NCBI GenBank assembly: GCA_017461345.1
Contig: JAFTYP010000021.1
Location: 62,001 to 126,000 of the forward strand
Direction: 5' to 3'
Length of the DNA: 64,000 bases
From: Bacteroidaceae bacterium
GTDB taxonomy: Bacteria; Bacteroidota; Bacteroidia; Bacteroidales; Bacteroidaceae
Shown: one piece after another, positions 24,131 to 32,731 of the stretch
Numbering within the stretch: the stretch's first letter is position 1
How the letters are laid out: the number at the start of each line of letters is the position of its first letter
Program-made: the position numbers and the translations under genes
Notes under the pieces: model-generated
Database searches by the model: none
Seen by the model: the letters and a program-made list of their open reading frames with translations, nothing else
What the model was told of the DNA's origin: nothing

Positions 24131-25702
24131 TTAAAACTCGTCGCCCATCTGTGCCTGCTGAAGCCCGTCGAAGGAGTCATCGGCACCAATGGCTTGGGCA
24201 AGTCTTTCTGTCTCTGCCATCTCCTCTGCCGTCATCTTCGGCGACACAAAACGTCCGCCCATGTCGCTTTCCTGCGAGTTTGGTAAAGGAATCGACGTTT
24301 CGAGGTCGGAGAACCGGGCAAACTCACTACGGAATGCCAACTTGATATCTCCCACAGAACCATTACGATGCTTGGCTACGATGAACATCGCCTTGCCACG
24401 CCAGTCGTAGCCATTTTCGCCTTCATTCAAGTTGTAATACTCCGGACGATGGATGAAACATACAATATCGGCGTCCTGTTCTATGGCACCCGACTCACGC
24501 AAATCGCTCAACTGCGGACGCTTACCAACAATACCCTCACGGCTTTCCACGCCGCGATTCAACTGACTCAATGCAATAACCGGAATGTTTAACTCCTTGG
24601 CTAGAGCCTTCAAGGCACGGCTTACTGCACTAACCTCCTCTTGTCGGCTATTGATATTAAGGCCACTGGCCTTCATCAACTGCAAATAGTCAATCATAAT
24701 AACCTTGACAGCAAACTCACGAACCAGACGTCGCGCCTTGGTCTGCAACTCGAACACACTTAGAGAGGGCGTATCGTCGATGTAGATAGGTGCATTATAC
24801 AACTGCCTGACGCGTTTGTCAAGTTGTCCCCATTCGTATGGCGCAAGTTGTCCGCTGCGCAACTTCTCACCACTTAACTCACTGACATTGACCATAAGTC
24901 GCTGCACGAGTTGCTGGTTACTCATCTCAAGACTGAACATGGCACAAGGAATTCCATGGTCGACAGCCATACGCTTTATCATGGAAAGTACAAAAGCAGT
25001 CTTACCCATTGCCGGACGGGCAGCAATAACTACCAGGTCGCTGTTCTGCCAACCGTTCGTAATCTTGTCGAGTTCATGGAAACCTGTCGGCAGACCACTG
25101 AGACCACCCTCCCTTGACTGCGCCTTCTGTATGAGTTCATATACCTGACTGATAACAGGGTCAATCTGCGTGAAGTCCTTCTTCATGTTCTTCTGCGAGA
25201 TGGAGTAAAGCATGCTCTCCGCTTCCTGCATAAGGTCTGCCACATCGACTGTAGCATCAAAGGCCTTCGTCTGAATCATACTGGCAAAGGTAATGAGTTG
25301 ACGTTGCAACGACTTCTGTGCAATAATCTTTGCGTGATACTCGATATGCGCAGAACTGGCAACCTTAGCATTGATTTGCATCAGATAGACCTCACCGCCG
25401 GAAGCCTCCAGATTATCCGTTCGCTCCAACTGCTCAATGACAGTCATTATGTCAACAGGCTTCTGCTCGGCATTAAGCGTCTGGATGGCCTGATAAATCA
25501 ACTGATGGCGATGGTCGTAGAAACTCTCCGGTTTAAGCAACTCTGCCACCTGCCCATATGAATCCTGTTCTACCATAAGAGCACCCAGCACAGCCACCTC
25601 CATGTCGAGGCTCTGCGGCTGCTTGTGTCCATATTGGTCAACCTGAGGCACTTCCACTATCTTCATTGCCCCGGAACGTTTCCTTCCTGATGTCCCTGCC
25701 AT
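24131..25702 (-). CDS. dnaB: Replicative DNA helicase DnaB
   Basis: A 523-residue DnaB, the hexameric helicase that unwinds DNA at the replication fork. The N-terminal primase-interacting domain (SLDMEVAVLGALMVEQDSY) is followed by the RecA-like motor: Walker A AARPAMGKTAF with Lys234, Walker B VIMIDYLQLM, and the QLNRGVESR and DLRESGAIEQDADI blocks. No intein is present. The C-terminus is acidic (QAQMGDEF). A consensus promoter lies 34 bp upstream, so it is a single-gene unit. Confidence 0.96.
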   Translation of the reverse strand: MAGTSGRKRSGAMKIVEVPQVDQYGHKQPQSLDMEVAVLGALMVEQDSYGQVAELLKPESFYDHRHQLIYQAIQTLNAEQKPVDIMTVIEQLERTDNLEASGGEVYLMQINAKVASSAHIEYHAKIIAQKSLQRQLITFASMIQTKAFDATVDVADLMQEAESMLYSISQKNMKKDFTQIDPVISQVYELIQKAQSREGGLSGLPTGFHELDKITNGWQNSDLVVIAARPAMGKTAFVLSMIKRMAVDHGIPCAMFSLEMSNQQLVQRLMVNVSELSGEKLRSGQLAPYEWGQLDKRVRQLYNAPIYIDDTPSLSVFELQTKARRLVREFAVKVIMIDYLQLMKASGLNINSRQEEVSAVSRALKALAKELNIPVIALSQLNRGVESREGIVGKRPQLSDLRESGAIEQDADIVCFIHRPEYYNLNEGENGYDWRGKAMFIVAKHRNGSVGDIKLAFRSEFARFSDLETSIPLPNSQESDMGGRFVSPKMTAEEMAETERLAQAIGADDSFDGLQQAQMGDEF

Positions 25703-25735
25703 ATCTTGTCTTCTTGTATCGGTTTAATGTCTATG

Positions 25736-25767
25736 CAAAGTTAATTACTATAAACGAAAAGTGCAAA
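25736..25767 (-). promoter_or_regulatory. Promoter of dnaB (TTTG-N20-TAACTTTG)
   Basis: On the minus strand TTTG (25767-25764), 20 bp, TAACTTTG (25743-25736), an exact consensus match 34 bp before the ATG. Confidence 0.8.
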
Positions 25768-25818
25768 CATTTAACCCTATTTATTCCCCTACATTGTGGC
25801 TTTGTATTATAAGCACAC

Positions 25819-25853
25819 AAAATCCCCTGACCCAGAATAGGCCAGAGGATTTT
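25819..25853 (-). terminator. Terminator after the 51-residue ORF
   Basis: A stem of AAAATCC/GGATTTT with CTG/CAG inside (12 of 14 pairs), 27 bp downstream of the small ORF on the minus strand. Confidence 0.6.
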
Positions 25854-25879
25854 ACTATTACTGTCTTCTTAATCGAGAC

Positions 25880-26035
25880 CTACTCTTCGCTCCAGATATC
25901 CCAGGAATTGTCTTCCTTTGTGAGAGCCTGGCTGCCGTCAACCGTTTTGTCGCTAATAATCAAACTCTCGGCGAGCATCTGAGCAGCCTGTGCCTCGCTA
26001 ATAGCAAGGGCAGGAGTTAAATAAACCTTTTTCAT
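25880..26035 (-). CDS. Small 51-residue protein downstream of surface protein
   Basis: ATG 26035, TAG 25880. The product starts MKKVYLTPALAISEAQ, contains a middle ISDKTVDGSQALTK, and ends EDNSWDIWSEE. It has no signal peptide and no known domain. Very similar short proteins (MKK-Y-P start, acidic WD-rich end) are, from memory, common in Prevotella and Bacteroides beside large secreted proteins, so this is probably a real gene. It follows the 1219-residue secreted protein on the same strand after about 77 bp that contain a strong hairpin, and has its own terminator. Function unknown. Confidence 0.65.
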   Translation of the reverse strand: MKKVYLTPALAISEAQAAQMLAESLIISDKTVDGSQALTKEDNSWDIWSEE

Positions 26036-26077
26036 AGTAGAATATACTTTTTGTTTTTATATGTTTTCTAATTACTT

Positions 26078-26103
26078 TCTCCTCCCGACATTGCGGGAGG
26101 AGA
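26078..26103 (-). terminator. Hairpin between surface protein gene and small ORF
   Basis: TCTCCTCCCG (26078-26087) pairs with CGGGAGGAGA (26094-26103), 10 bp, 6-nt loop, 10 bp after the stop codon of the large gene. There is no clear T-run, so it may be a partial terminator or an mRNA-stabilising stem that sets the ratio of the two products. Confidence 0.5.
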
Positions 26104-26112
26104 GTTGTTCAT

Positions 26113-29100
26113 TTAGAAGAGAACCTTCTTACCGTTCACAATGTTGATACCCTTCTGCATCTTCTGGAGACGCTGGCCTGCAATGTTGTAAATAGCATTG
26201 TCTTCGTTAAGGTTAACATTTACATCACTGATGCCTGTTGCATCACCGCCTTCGAAGTAGAATGCCTTCACACCGCTTGTACTCTGGTAGTAAGCCTTGC
26301 CTGCAGCAATGGTGCCCTCAGCTTTGTAGAATCCGGCCTTACCATCAAGCTTAGCAAGGACATACATTGTACCGTCTGCTTCAATGTCCGTATCAGTGCC
26401 CTTAAGGTCATTGGAAACACTAATAGCAGGAAGGTTCGCTGCCACCTTATTATAGTATGTACCCTTCAACACAACAGGAGTTGCAACAGGAACACCCTCT
26501 ACCTCTGTGAGGTCGAGCCATGTATCGTTGAGTGTCGCAACATAAGCCTTAGCATCACCATTCAATTCGTAACCAGATGTTGTATCATACATTGTTGCAT
26601 AACCTGCATCGCCAACATAAAGAACAGCAGGAGCATTGAATACGGGATGGCCGTCTGTGCCAATGGTCTGGCCAAAGGCCTTGCCCAACTTATAAGCAAC
26701 TTCACCAGATGCAAGCTGTTCAACAGTAACATAAGTGGGATGATTATTCCATGTAAGATTTTTGTCACAGAAACAATTCTTCACTGTTGAACCTAGGCCA
26801 AGACGAGCAAAGCCATCACAACTTGTCATGTCACCGATAGCATAGCAGTTCTCCAATACAGCATCATCACCAGACCAACCAGTCAACTGGCCGTTTTCGT
26901 CATTTCCTTTAATAGCACCTGTAGAGTAACAATTGGTCATATAAAGTTTAACATAACCACCATTTCTCATGTTAACACCAAGAATACCACCTACATTATT
27001 GCCTGCTCCTGTTATGTCAGCCTCATTACCAAGGCTTTCTAAACGAACCTCGCCGTCATGAGCTCTCCAGGCCTTGCCGACAATACCAACAGCGCCATTG
27101 CCCTTAATAGAGCATGAACTTGAAAGAGTGAAGTTCTTAATGACTGCACCTTCTGCAATAACGCCAAAGATACCTACCTCATTTTGTTCGAGATTGATAT
27201 TGAGGTTTGTAATCTTGTAACCTTGACCATCAAATGTACCGTTATAACGTGTATTGCCTTGTCCCCAAAGGCCCCCAATGGGTGCGAAGTCCTTTACACC
27301 AGTAAAGTCAATATCGTTCATCAAACGAGCATTAACAGGAGCATTGCAGTCTTCATTTGCAGTAAGATTATGTACGTTACGATAATCCTTAATCATTGCT
27401 GCGAACCAACGCATCTGCTTGTTGTCGGAGATTTCGTAATAGCCGTCTTCTGCAGGTGTCATGTAGTCTGCAACATAAGAGGTCATTGAATTACATGTTG
27501 TGCAGAATCCATTATCCACAGTGTGTTCATCGCGGCTTACTTCGTCAACATTTGAATAAACGACTGCTCCTTTGGGAGTACCGTCGCAAGTGTATGATGC
27601 ATTTGCGTAAACTTTGCTGTGAGAAGAGAAGGGCACGGGCATTGCATCTTCATTAAGATTCTGGAACCAGTTGTCGCCTTCGCCATTCAACATGCAGCAG
27701 AACTCACCTGTTGCTAATCTTGCATCGTCCTGTCCGACCTTATAGCAGTTGACTGTTTGGGGATTATTACGTGCGAAGTCTGCACTATTTCCATTCTTAG
27801 TATATTGGGTAGGAGCAACGAGACAGTTGATGTACTGGTTGTTGCCGCCGCCGCCAGCCCAACCTACGAGGCCGCCGTTTCCTTCGGCTGTGCCAGTTTC
27901 TATAGAGCCGAGGAATGCGCAGTTCTTGAGGGTTACTTGACCTTCCATGTTAGCAAAAAAACCGCCACAAGTTGCATCATTATTAGGATTAGAACCGGTG
28001 TAGCTTACAGCTGTTTTAACGATGACATTTTCGATAAGTGTACCGTCACCGTCTGAACGTCCGCCAAGGCCGCCTACGCAATTGTTGCCGGCAGAAGTTG
28101 CGCTGCCTTCAACTACAAGATTTCTGATGGTAGCAGCGTTAATGTAGGCGAAGAGGCCTGTACGGGTTGAGCCTGCGTTTACGATATCAACCTTAATGGT
28201 ATGTTCTTGACCATCAAATACACCACGGAAGGGAGTTCCCTGGCTTGTACCGATGAAACCCTGCTTGTAATTTGTGTAGTCAATGTCAGCTGTCAGCTTT
28301 GCTTTGGCAGACTGATTGACGGTATTTACGAGTTCTGCAAACCAATGTAACTTGTCCGCTGTGTCAATACTATAGAAGCCTTCGCCATCGGCTATGAGGT
28401 AGTTTGCGTCAAGTTTTTCGCAGACGGTACACCAACCATTAGCATTTGAATGGGAAAGAGTTGCGGATTCAGAGGCGTCATTAGTAAAGGTATTGTTACC
28501 GAGTAGAGTTCCATCGCACTTTACATCACCAGTAGCATAAACTTGGCTATGACCGCCTGTAGAGAAGGGAACAGGATGTACGTCTGCGTCTGTTCCCAAG
28601 GTTTGATACCAAACGATAGAGGACTGGTCTCCATTCAGCTTGAAGCATAATTCGCCACTTGCAACCGTAGACCTGGCTATCTTTGTTCCTTGTCTATAAG
28701 ATTCGTTGCCATTAGCATCATAGCAGTTCGAAACAGAAACACCGTCACCACGATAAAGACTGTTGTTATCTTGCATATTGTAGATATCACCAATATTCCA
28801 GCAGTTGGTGAAGGTTGTGCCAGACTGCGCCCAACCTGTAAATGCAGCACATTGTCCATCCTGACCACGTACTTCTCCTGTATTGGCACAGTTTGTCGCA
28901 AAGATTTTAGTACCATCGGTTGCACAGCCTACCAGACCTGCTGCATTAGCATCGGTAGAACCTGTTGCTTCTACACGTGCTTCATTGATGACATTTTTGA
29001 ATGTGACATCTCCACTTCTATCACGTGCAAATCCGATAATGCCACCAACCTTAGCTACTCCCTTGAAGGAGCTGTTGGCGCCAATTACCAAATCATGAAT

Positions 29101-29772
29101 ATATGCTACATCAGCATAGCAGAAAAGTCCGATATTGCTATAGTCACTGTTTACAATAGCATAGTCAATGGTATGTCCGTTGCCATCAAATTCTCCCTTG
29201 AACTTGTGCTTGTCTGAAGCCATGGGGGTAAATGTTTTACCCTCGAAACTGAGGTTTGCAGTTAGGCGAGCCTTTGATGCATTTGTTGCATCTGTGGCTA
29301 TATATGCAGCAAACCAGTAATAGTCGTTTACGGATGAGATAAGATAGTAATCGCCGTCTTTTGAAGGCTCGGTCAGTTTCTCTGCCTTGATTTTCAATGT
29401 GCTCGTATTGAAACTCACAAGATACAGACCTTCTTCTGCAACGCAGAACTTGTAGTCTACGTTATTAACATTTGTTGTGGAGAGGTCTGACCATTCAGAG
29501 GTCAACACTGTTCCCTGAGAAGTAGCCCAAAGACCATCCCAGTCTCCAGATGAGTTTGGAATCTTAAAACGGCCATTGTCGCCCTCGCCAACTGTCAACT
29601 TGACAGCTGCCACCCAAGTTGTTCCGTCTGCAGAGTAAGCACGTACTGCACTTCTCTCCCACTCTCCCTTACTCCAACCGCTATCGGTAGCACCACCTAC
29701 CAGATAATACTGGTCTGCATACATACTGAAACTGGATGCAAGCGCAAACAGAAAAGTAAATAACTTTTTCAT
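26113..29772 (-). CDS. Large secreted GLUG-repeat protein with Prevotella-type C-terminus
   Basis: 1219 residues with signal peptide MKKLFTFLFALASSFSMYA. Residues about 20-135 resemble a SusE/F-like carbohydrate-binding module (YYLVGGATDSGWSKGEW, RFKIPNSSGDW). Three similar modules follow, starting near residues 152, 474 and 786 (YYWFAAYIA, LHWFAELVN, MRWFAAMIK); each has FDGxxHTI or FDGQGYKITNLN followed by GLF or GIF, the GLUG pattern of beta-helical surface proteins. Between modules lie CDGT plus NGWCTVC or NGFCTTC. The C-terminus (YNIAGQRL, GINIVNGKKVLF) is the tail common in Prevotella secreted proteins and may be a secretion or anchoring signal. Likely an adhesin or glycan-binding surface protein; substrate unknown. 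Confidence 0.8.
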   Translation of the reverse strand: MKKLFTFLFALASSFSMYADQYYLVGGATDSGWSKGEWERSAVRAYSADGTTWVAAVKLTVGEGDNGRFKIPNSSGDWDGLWATSQGTVLTSEWSDLSTTNVNNVDYKFCVAEEGLYLVSFNTSTLKIKAEKLTEPSKDGDYYLISSVNDYYWFAAYIATDATNASKARLTANLSFEGKTFTPMASDKHKFKGEFDGNGHTIDYAIVNSDYSNIGLFCYADVAYIHDLVIGANSSFKGVAKVGGIIGFARDRSGDVTFKNVINEARVEATGSTDANAAGLVGCATDGTKIFATNCANTGEVRGQDGQCAAFTGWAQSGTTFTNCWNIGDIYNMQDNNSLYRGDGVSVSNCYDANGNESYRQGTKIARSTVASGELCFKLNGDQSSIVWYQTLGTDADVHPVPFSTGGHSQVYATGDVKCDGTLLGNNTFTNDASESATLSHSNANGWCTVCEKLDANYLIADGEGFYSIDTADKLHWFAELVNTVNQSAKAKLTADIDYTNYKQGFIGTSQGTPFRGVFDGQEHTIKVDIVNAGSTRTGLFAYINAATIRNLVVEGSATSAGNNCVGGLGGRSDGDGTLIENVIVKTAVSYTGSNPNNDATCGGFFANMEGQVTLKNCAFLGSIETGTAEGNGGLVGWAGGGGNNQYINCLVAPTQYTKNGNSADFARNNPQTVNCYKVGQDDARLATGEFCCMLNGEGDNWFQNLNEDAMPVPFSSHSKVYANASYTCDGTPKGAVVYSNVDEVSRDEHTVDNGFCTTCNSMTSYVADYMTPAEDGYYEISDNKQMRWFAAMIKDYRNVHNLTANEDCNAPVNARLMNDIDFTGVKDFAPIGGLWGQGNTRYNGTFDGQGYKITNLNINLEQNEVGIFGVIAEGAVIKNFTLSSSCSIKGNGAVGIVGKAWRAHDGEVRLESLGNEADITGAGNNVGGILGVNMRNGGYVKLYMTNCYSTGAIKGNDENGQLTGWSGDDAVLENCYAIGDMTSCDGFARLGLGSTVKNCFCDKNLTWNNHPTYVTVEQLASGEVAYKLGKAFGQTIGTDGHPVFNAPAVLYVGDAGYATMYDTTSGYELNGDAKAYVATLNDTWLDLTEVEGVPVATPVVLKGTYYNKVAANLPAISVSNDLKGTDTDIEADGTMYVLAKLDGKAGFYKAEGTIAAGKAYYQSTSGVKAFYFEGGDATGISDVNVNLNEDNAIYNIAGQRLQKMQKGINIVNGKKVLF

Positions 29773-29833
29773 TGCAGTTTAATTAAATGGTTTGTAATAT
29801 ATTTGGATTTATTATATACCCAATAATTCGGAA

Positions 29834-29841
29834 CAAAGATA
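29834..29841 (-). promoter_or_regulatory. -7 box (TATCTTTG) of GLUG-repeat protein gene
   Basis: The minus strand reads TATCTTTG 62 bp upstream of the ATG. No clean TTTG is seen upstream. Confidence 0.6.
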
Positions 29842-29987
29842 CAGATTTTTTTATTTAATTGAGAAAAATGAACAGAAAAACATTTGCGAATGTAAAATTT
29901 GTATGAGTTTTCGAGTCTTCTTAGCCTATATTCGCAAATTTCATGACGCAGTTCCGGGAATAAGATGACATTTTGCCGATTTACAAC

Positions 29988-30075
29988 ACGTTAATCTCTC
30001 TGAAAATAATGGTTAAGCATTCTTTGGGAAATGGTTAACCTTTCCGGGCATAATGGTTAAGCATTATACGGAGAA
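29988..30075. repeat. 22-bp-period intergenic array E (4 units)
   Basis: Units 29988 (ACGTTAAT), 30010 (TGGTTAAGC), 30032 (TGGTTAACC) and 30054 (TGGTTAAGC), all with GTTAA at the same phase. The first unit has the ACACGTTAA form seen in array I, linking the two types. The last unit abuts the terminator stem. Confidence 0.8.
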
Positions 30076-30108
30076 AGGCACACCTTTCTCGCGGGGAAGG
30101 TGTGCCTT
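30075..30108 (-). terminator. Terminator of DUF4831 gene
   Basis: A 12-bp perfect stem, AAGGCACACCTT (30075-30086) with AAGGTGTGCCTT (30097-30108), loop 10 nt. The T-run on either strand is weak. It is 50 bp downstream of the leftward stop codon. Confidence 0.65.
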
Positions 30109-30157
30109 ATTGATTGTTGCCGTTTATTGTGTGCAAAAACGGCGCATTATGTCTTGT

Positions 30158-31231
30158 TTACTCCATTACATCCTTCGTACCGCCAGTGGTTTGGAAGAAT
30201 GTCACTTGAGTGGTGGTCTTCTTGTCGAAAAGTGTATTGGAGAGCATTTCGACGATGCCGAACTGCCCCATCGGCGTCTCCATGCTGACATATTCCTTGC
30301 CTTTATAGTTGATGCTTATGCTTGTCCTGGCAGGAACATTATAGTACACACCACGCTCCATCTTCGCACGTTTCTTGGCCACTTCTTCCGAAGGAACGGC
30401 TGTAGGAATGGTTTCCTGCACTTTCACAGAAACGGCTACCGGCTCACCCGCAAGGTTGTCGGCATCCAACACGCCAAGCTTCTGCGAGAAACGGAAAAGG
30501 ACATCACGTTCTGTCTCCTGAACGGGATCGTAAAAGAACGAAAAGACCTCCGTATCGGTCTGCGTTGTGCCACAGAAAAGAGACTCGAGGACTGCTGCCT
30601 GATGGTCAAGCTGATCGAGCATAAGTTTAAGCTGTGCTCCGTCCTTCGGCGTATTGTCTGCTTCTCCGCGGACAAGTGCATTCTTACTTTCGCGTATGTC
30701 GTAAATCTCTTGGGCACAGAGTTCTGCCATCTTGGCCTTACTGCCGGCTGCAAGTATCTCTTGCGTCATGTACGAACGAGGATTCTCCGGCCTCTTACCT
30801 TGTTGCGGTTTAGGCAGCTCTGGCAGGAAAGATTCGTCTGCATCGGTATTGATACTCAACAAAATGCCATCGCGGCTAAGACCTACCAGCGGCGCCACTG
30901 TCTTGCTTTTCAGCTTGATGCTATAGGCTTTGTCCCTGTCGGGTTTTCCGAATGGTTCAAGCGTAATGCTCTTCAAACTCCACTGAACACTCTCCTCGGT
31001 CGGCACATTCTGCAACCGCAAGAAGCGGTCGGCATACATATAGAAGTCGCCGGGGCGGACAGTTGTCCTTTCGGCTATAACAGTGACCCGAAAGGCGGTG
31101 CGAGGCAAGTAGTAGCAAACACCCTCGAGCGTACTGCCGGGAACGAAAGCATCAACCTGCGTCTGAGCAGTAGATGTCAGGGACAACGCAAAACAGAGAA
31201 CAGGGATAAGGGAAAAGAGATTTGTTTTCAT
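30158..31231 (-). CDS. DUF4831 family exported protein
   Basis: A 357-residue protein with a signal peptide (MKTNLFSLIPVLCFALSLTSTAQ). The sequence after it (FVPGSTLEGVCYYLPRTAFRVTV) and the C-terminal half (GVYYNVPARTSISI, PMGQFGIVEMLSNTLFDKKT) match the DUF4831 family, restricted to Bacteroidota. Function is unknown; a periplasmic or outer-membrane location is expected. It is the last gene of the leftward group after the AICAR formyltransferase and a small basic protein, and its start codon is directly preceded by 7-bp repeats. Confidence 0.8.
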   Translation of the reverse strand: MKTNLFSLIPVLCFALSLTSTAQTQVDAFVPGSTLEGVCYYLPRTAFRVTVIAERTTVRPGDFYMYADRFLRLQNVPTEESVQWSLKSITLEPFGKPDRDKAYSIKLKSKTVAPLVGLSRDGILLSINTDADESFLPELPKPQQGKRPENPRSYMTQEILAAGSKAKMAELCAQEIYDIRESKNALVRGEADNTPKDGAQLKLMLDQLDHQAAVLESLFCGTTQTDTEVFSFFYDPVQETERDVLFRFSQKLGVLDADNLAGEPVAVSVKVQETIPTAVPSEEVAKKRAKMERGVYYNVPARTSISINYKGKEYVSMETPMGQFGIVEMLSNTLFDKKTTTQVTFFQTTGGTKDVME

Positions 31232-31258
31232 TCTTGTTTCTTAACTCTTAATTCTAAA
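31231..31258 (-). repeat. Heptad leader repeat before DUF4831 start
   Basis: Four contiguous 7-mers (minus strand TTTAGAA, TTAAGAG, TTAAGAA, ACAAGAA); the last base of the run is the A of the ATG. Confidence 0.5.
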
Positions 31259-31259
31259 C

Positions 31260-31466
31260 TCATTTGTGTCTATTGGCACGCTGACGACGTATGTCTGCTT
31301 TCTTCTTGGCAGCACCACTCCCATGCGCACCCGTAATGTATTGCTTCTTCTTAGCCTTGGTCTTGACCTTAGACTCTTCCTGTTTCGGTGCACTTTTAGA
31401 GCTGCCTCGGAAAGTAATGCCGTCTAAGATAACGGCATCGATGTCATCTCCTCCGAACTTAGCCAT
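31260..31466 (-). CDS. Small basic protein, unknown function
   Basis: 68 residues: an acidic N-terminus (MAKFGGDDIDAVILDGITF) followed by a Lys/Arg-rich half (KTKAKKKQYITGAHGSG, ADIRRQRANRHK). No domain is recognised. The basic tail suggests nucleic-acid or ribosome binding, which is only a guess. It starts 11 bp after the AICAR formyltransferase stop and 28 bp precede DUF4831, so it is probably translated from the same mRNA. Confidence 0.6.
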   Translation of the reverse strand: MAKFGGDDIDAVILDGITFRGSSKSAPKQEESKVKTKAKKKQYITGAHGSGAAKKKADIRRQRANRHK

Positions 31467-31477
31467 AAAGCTTTTTA

Positions 31478-32665
31478 TTAATGATGGAACAATCTAACGC
31501 CGGTGAATGCCATTGCAATGCCATACTTGTCGCATGTCATGATAACATGGTCATCACGCACACTGCCACCTGCTTGGGCAATATACTCCACGCCACTCTT
31601 ATGAGCACGCTCTACATTGTCGCCGAATGGGAAGAAGGCATCGCTTCCGAGGCTAACCTTCGTATTCTTCGCAATCCACTCCTGCTTCTCCTCACGGCTG
31701 AGAGGTTCCGGCTTCTCTGTAAAGAACTTCTGCCATTCGCCCTCGGCAAGAACATCCATATAGTCCTCGCTGATATACACATCGATAGTATTGTCTCGAT
31801 CCGCACGACGAATACCAGGAATGAAAGGAAGAGCCATCACCTTCGGGTTCTGACGCAGCCACCAAATGTCTGCCTTACTGCCAGCAAGTCGAGTGCAGTG
31901 GATGCGGCTCTGCTGGCCGGCACCAATACCAATAGCCTGACCATCCTTAACATAGCATACGCTGTTGCTCTGAGTATATTTAAGCGTAATAAGAGCAATG
32001 ATAAGATCGCGACGAGCTTCCTCGGAGAAGTCCTTATTGACGGTAGGGATATTCTCAAAGAGAGCAGGATCGTCAAGCTTCACCTCATTACGGCCTTGCT
32101 CAAAGGTTACGCCAAACACCTGCTTGCGCTCGATGGGAGCAGGAACATAATTGGGATCTATTTTTATGATGTTGTATGTACCCTTACGCTTATCGCGCAG
32201 AATCTGCAATGCTTCTTCAGTATAATCGGGAGCAATCACACCATCACTCACCTCGCGCTTGATAATAAGAGCCGTTGCCTCATCGCAAGTATCACTCAAA
32301 GCAATAAAGTCGCCATAGCTGCTCATACGGTCGGCACCTCTGGCACGAGCATACGCACATGCAATGGGACTAAGGGGAACCTTAATGTCATCAACAAAAT
32401 ACACCTTTGCCAAAGTGTCGCTCAGAGGAAGACCAACAGCAGCTCCAGCCGGAGACACGTGCTTAAAACTCGCTGCAGCAGGCAAGCCTGTAGCTGCTTT
32501 AAGCTCCTTAACTAATTGCCAGCTGTTCAAGGCATCGAGGAAATTAATATACCCAGGGCGTCCGCCAAGTACCTCGATAGGCAACTCGCCCTCTTCCATA
32601 TAGATGCGTGAAGGCTTCTGATTGGGGTTGCAGCCATACTTGAGCTGCAGTTCTTTCTGTGTCAT
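31478..32665 (-). CDS. Stand-alone AICAR formyltransferase
   Basis: 395 residues with only the formyltransferase half of the purine enzyme PurH. It transfers a formyl group from 10-formyl-THF to AICAR in the last but one step of IMP synthesis. Visible family features are MTQKELQLKYGCNPNQKPS at the start, the catalytic SFKHVSPAGAA, and QSRIHCTRLAG. The IMP-cyclohydrolase (MGS-like) domain found at the N-terminus of bifunctional PurH is absent, so ring closure needs another protein. Single-domain forms of this length are known from Bacteroidota and clostridia. It has its own promoter 30 bp upstream. Confidence 0.9.
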   Translation of the reverse strand: MTQKELQLKYGCNPNQKPSRIYMEEGELPIEVLGGRPGYINFLDALNSWQLVKELKAATGLPAAASFKHVSPAGAAVGLPLSDTLAKVYFVDDIKVPLSPIACAYARARGADRMSSYGDFIALSDTCDEATALIIKREVSDGVIAPDYTEEALQILRDKRKGTYNIIKIDPNYVPAPIERKQVFGVTFEQGRNEVKLDDPALFENIPTVNKDFSEEARRDLIIALITLKYTQSNSVCYVKDGQAIGIGAGQQSRIHCTRLAGSKADIWWLRQNPKVMALPFIPGIRRADRDNTIDVYISEDYMDVLAEGEWQKFFTEKPEPLSREEKQEWIAKNTKVSLGSDAFFPFGDNVERAHKSGVEYIAQAGGSVRDDHVIMTCDKYGIAMAFTGVRLFHH

Positions 32666-32694
32666 ATTGCTTTTTGTCTATAATGTTTTGCTTG

Positions 32695-32726
32695 CAAAGA
32701 TAATGCTTCTTTACGAAATATGCAAG
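32695..32726 (-). promoter_or_regulatory. Promoter of AICAR formyltransferase gene
   Basis: Minus strand CTTG (32726-32723), 20 bp, TATCTTTG (32702-32695), 30 bp upstream of the ATG. Confidence 0.7.
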
Positions 32727-32731
32727 AAGTT

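Larger units (their letters stand above)
29773..30157. other. Gap upstream of the GLUG-repeat protein gene
   Basis: It holds the minus-strand promoter (29834-29841), array E (29988-30075) and a terminator (30075-30108). No gene is seen. Confidence 0.7.

Noticed and set aside
30053..31336. 427-codon ORF on the plus strand
   Set aside because: Antisense to the DUF4831 gene and overlaps array E and a terminator; no signal or domain.
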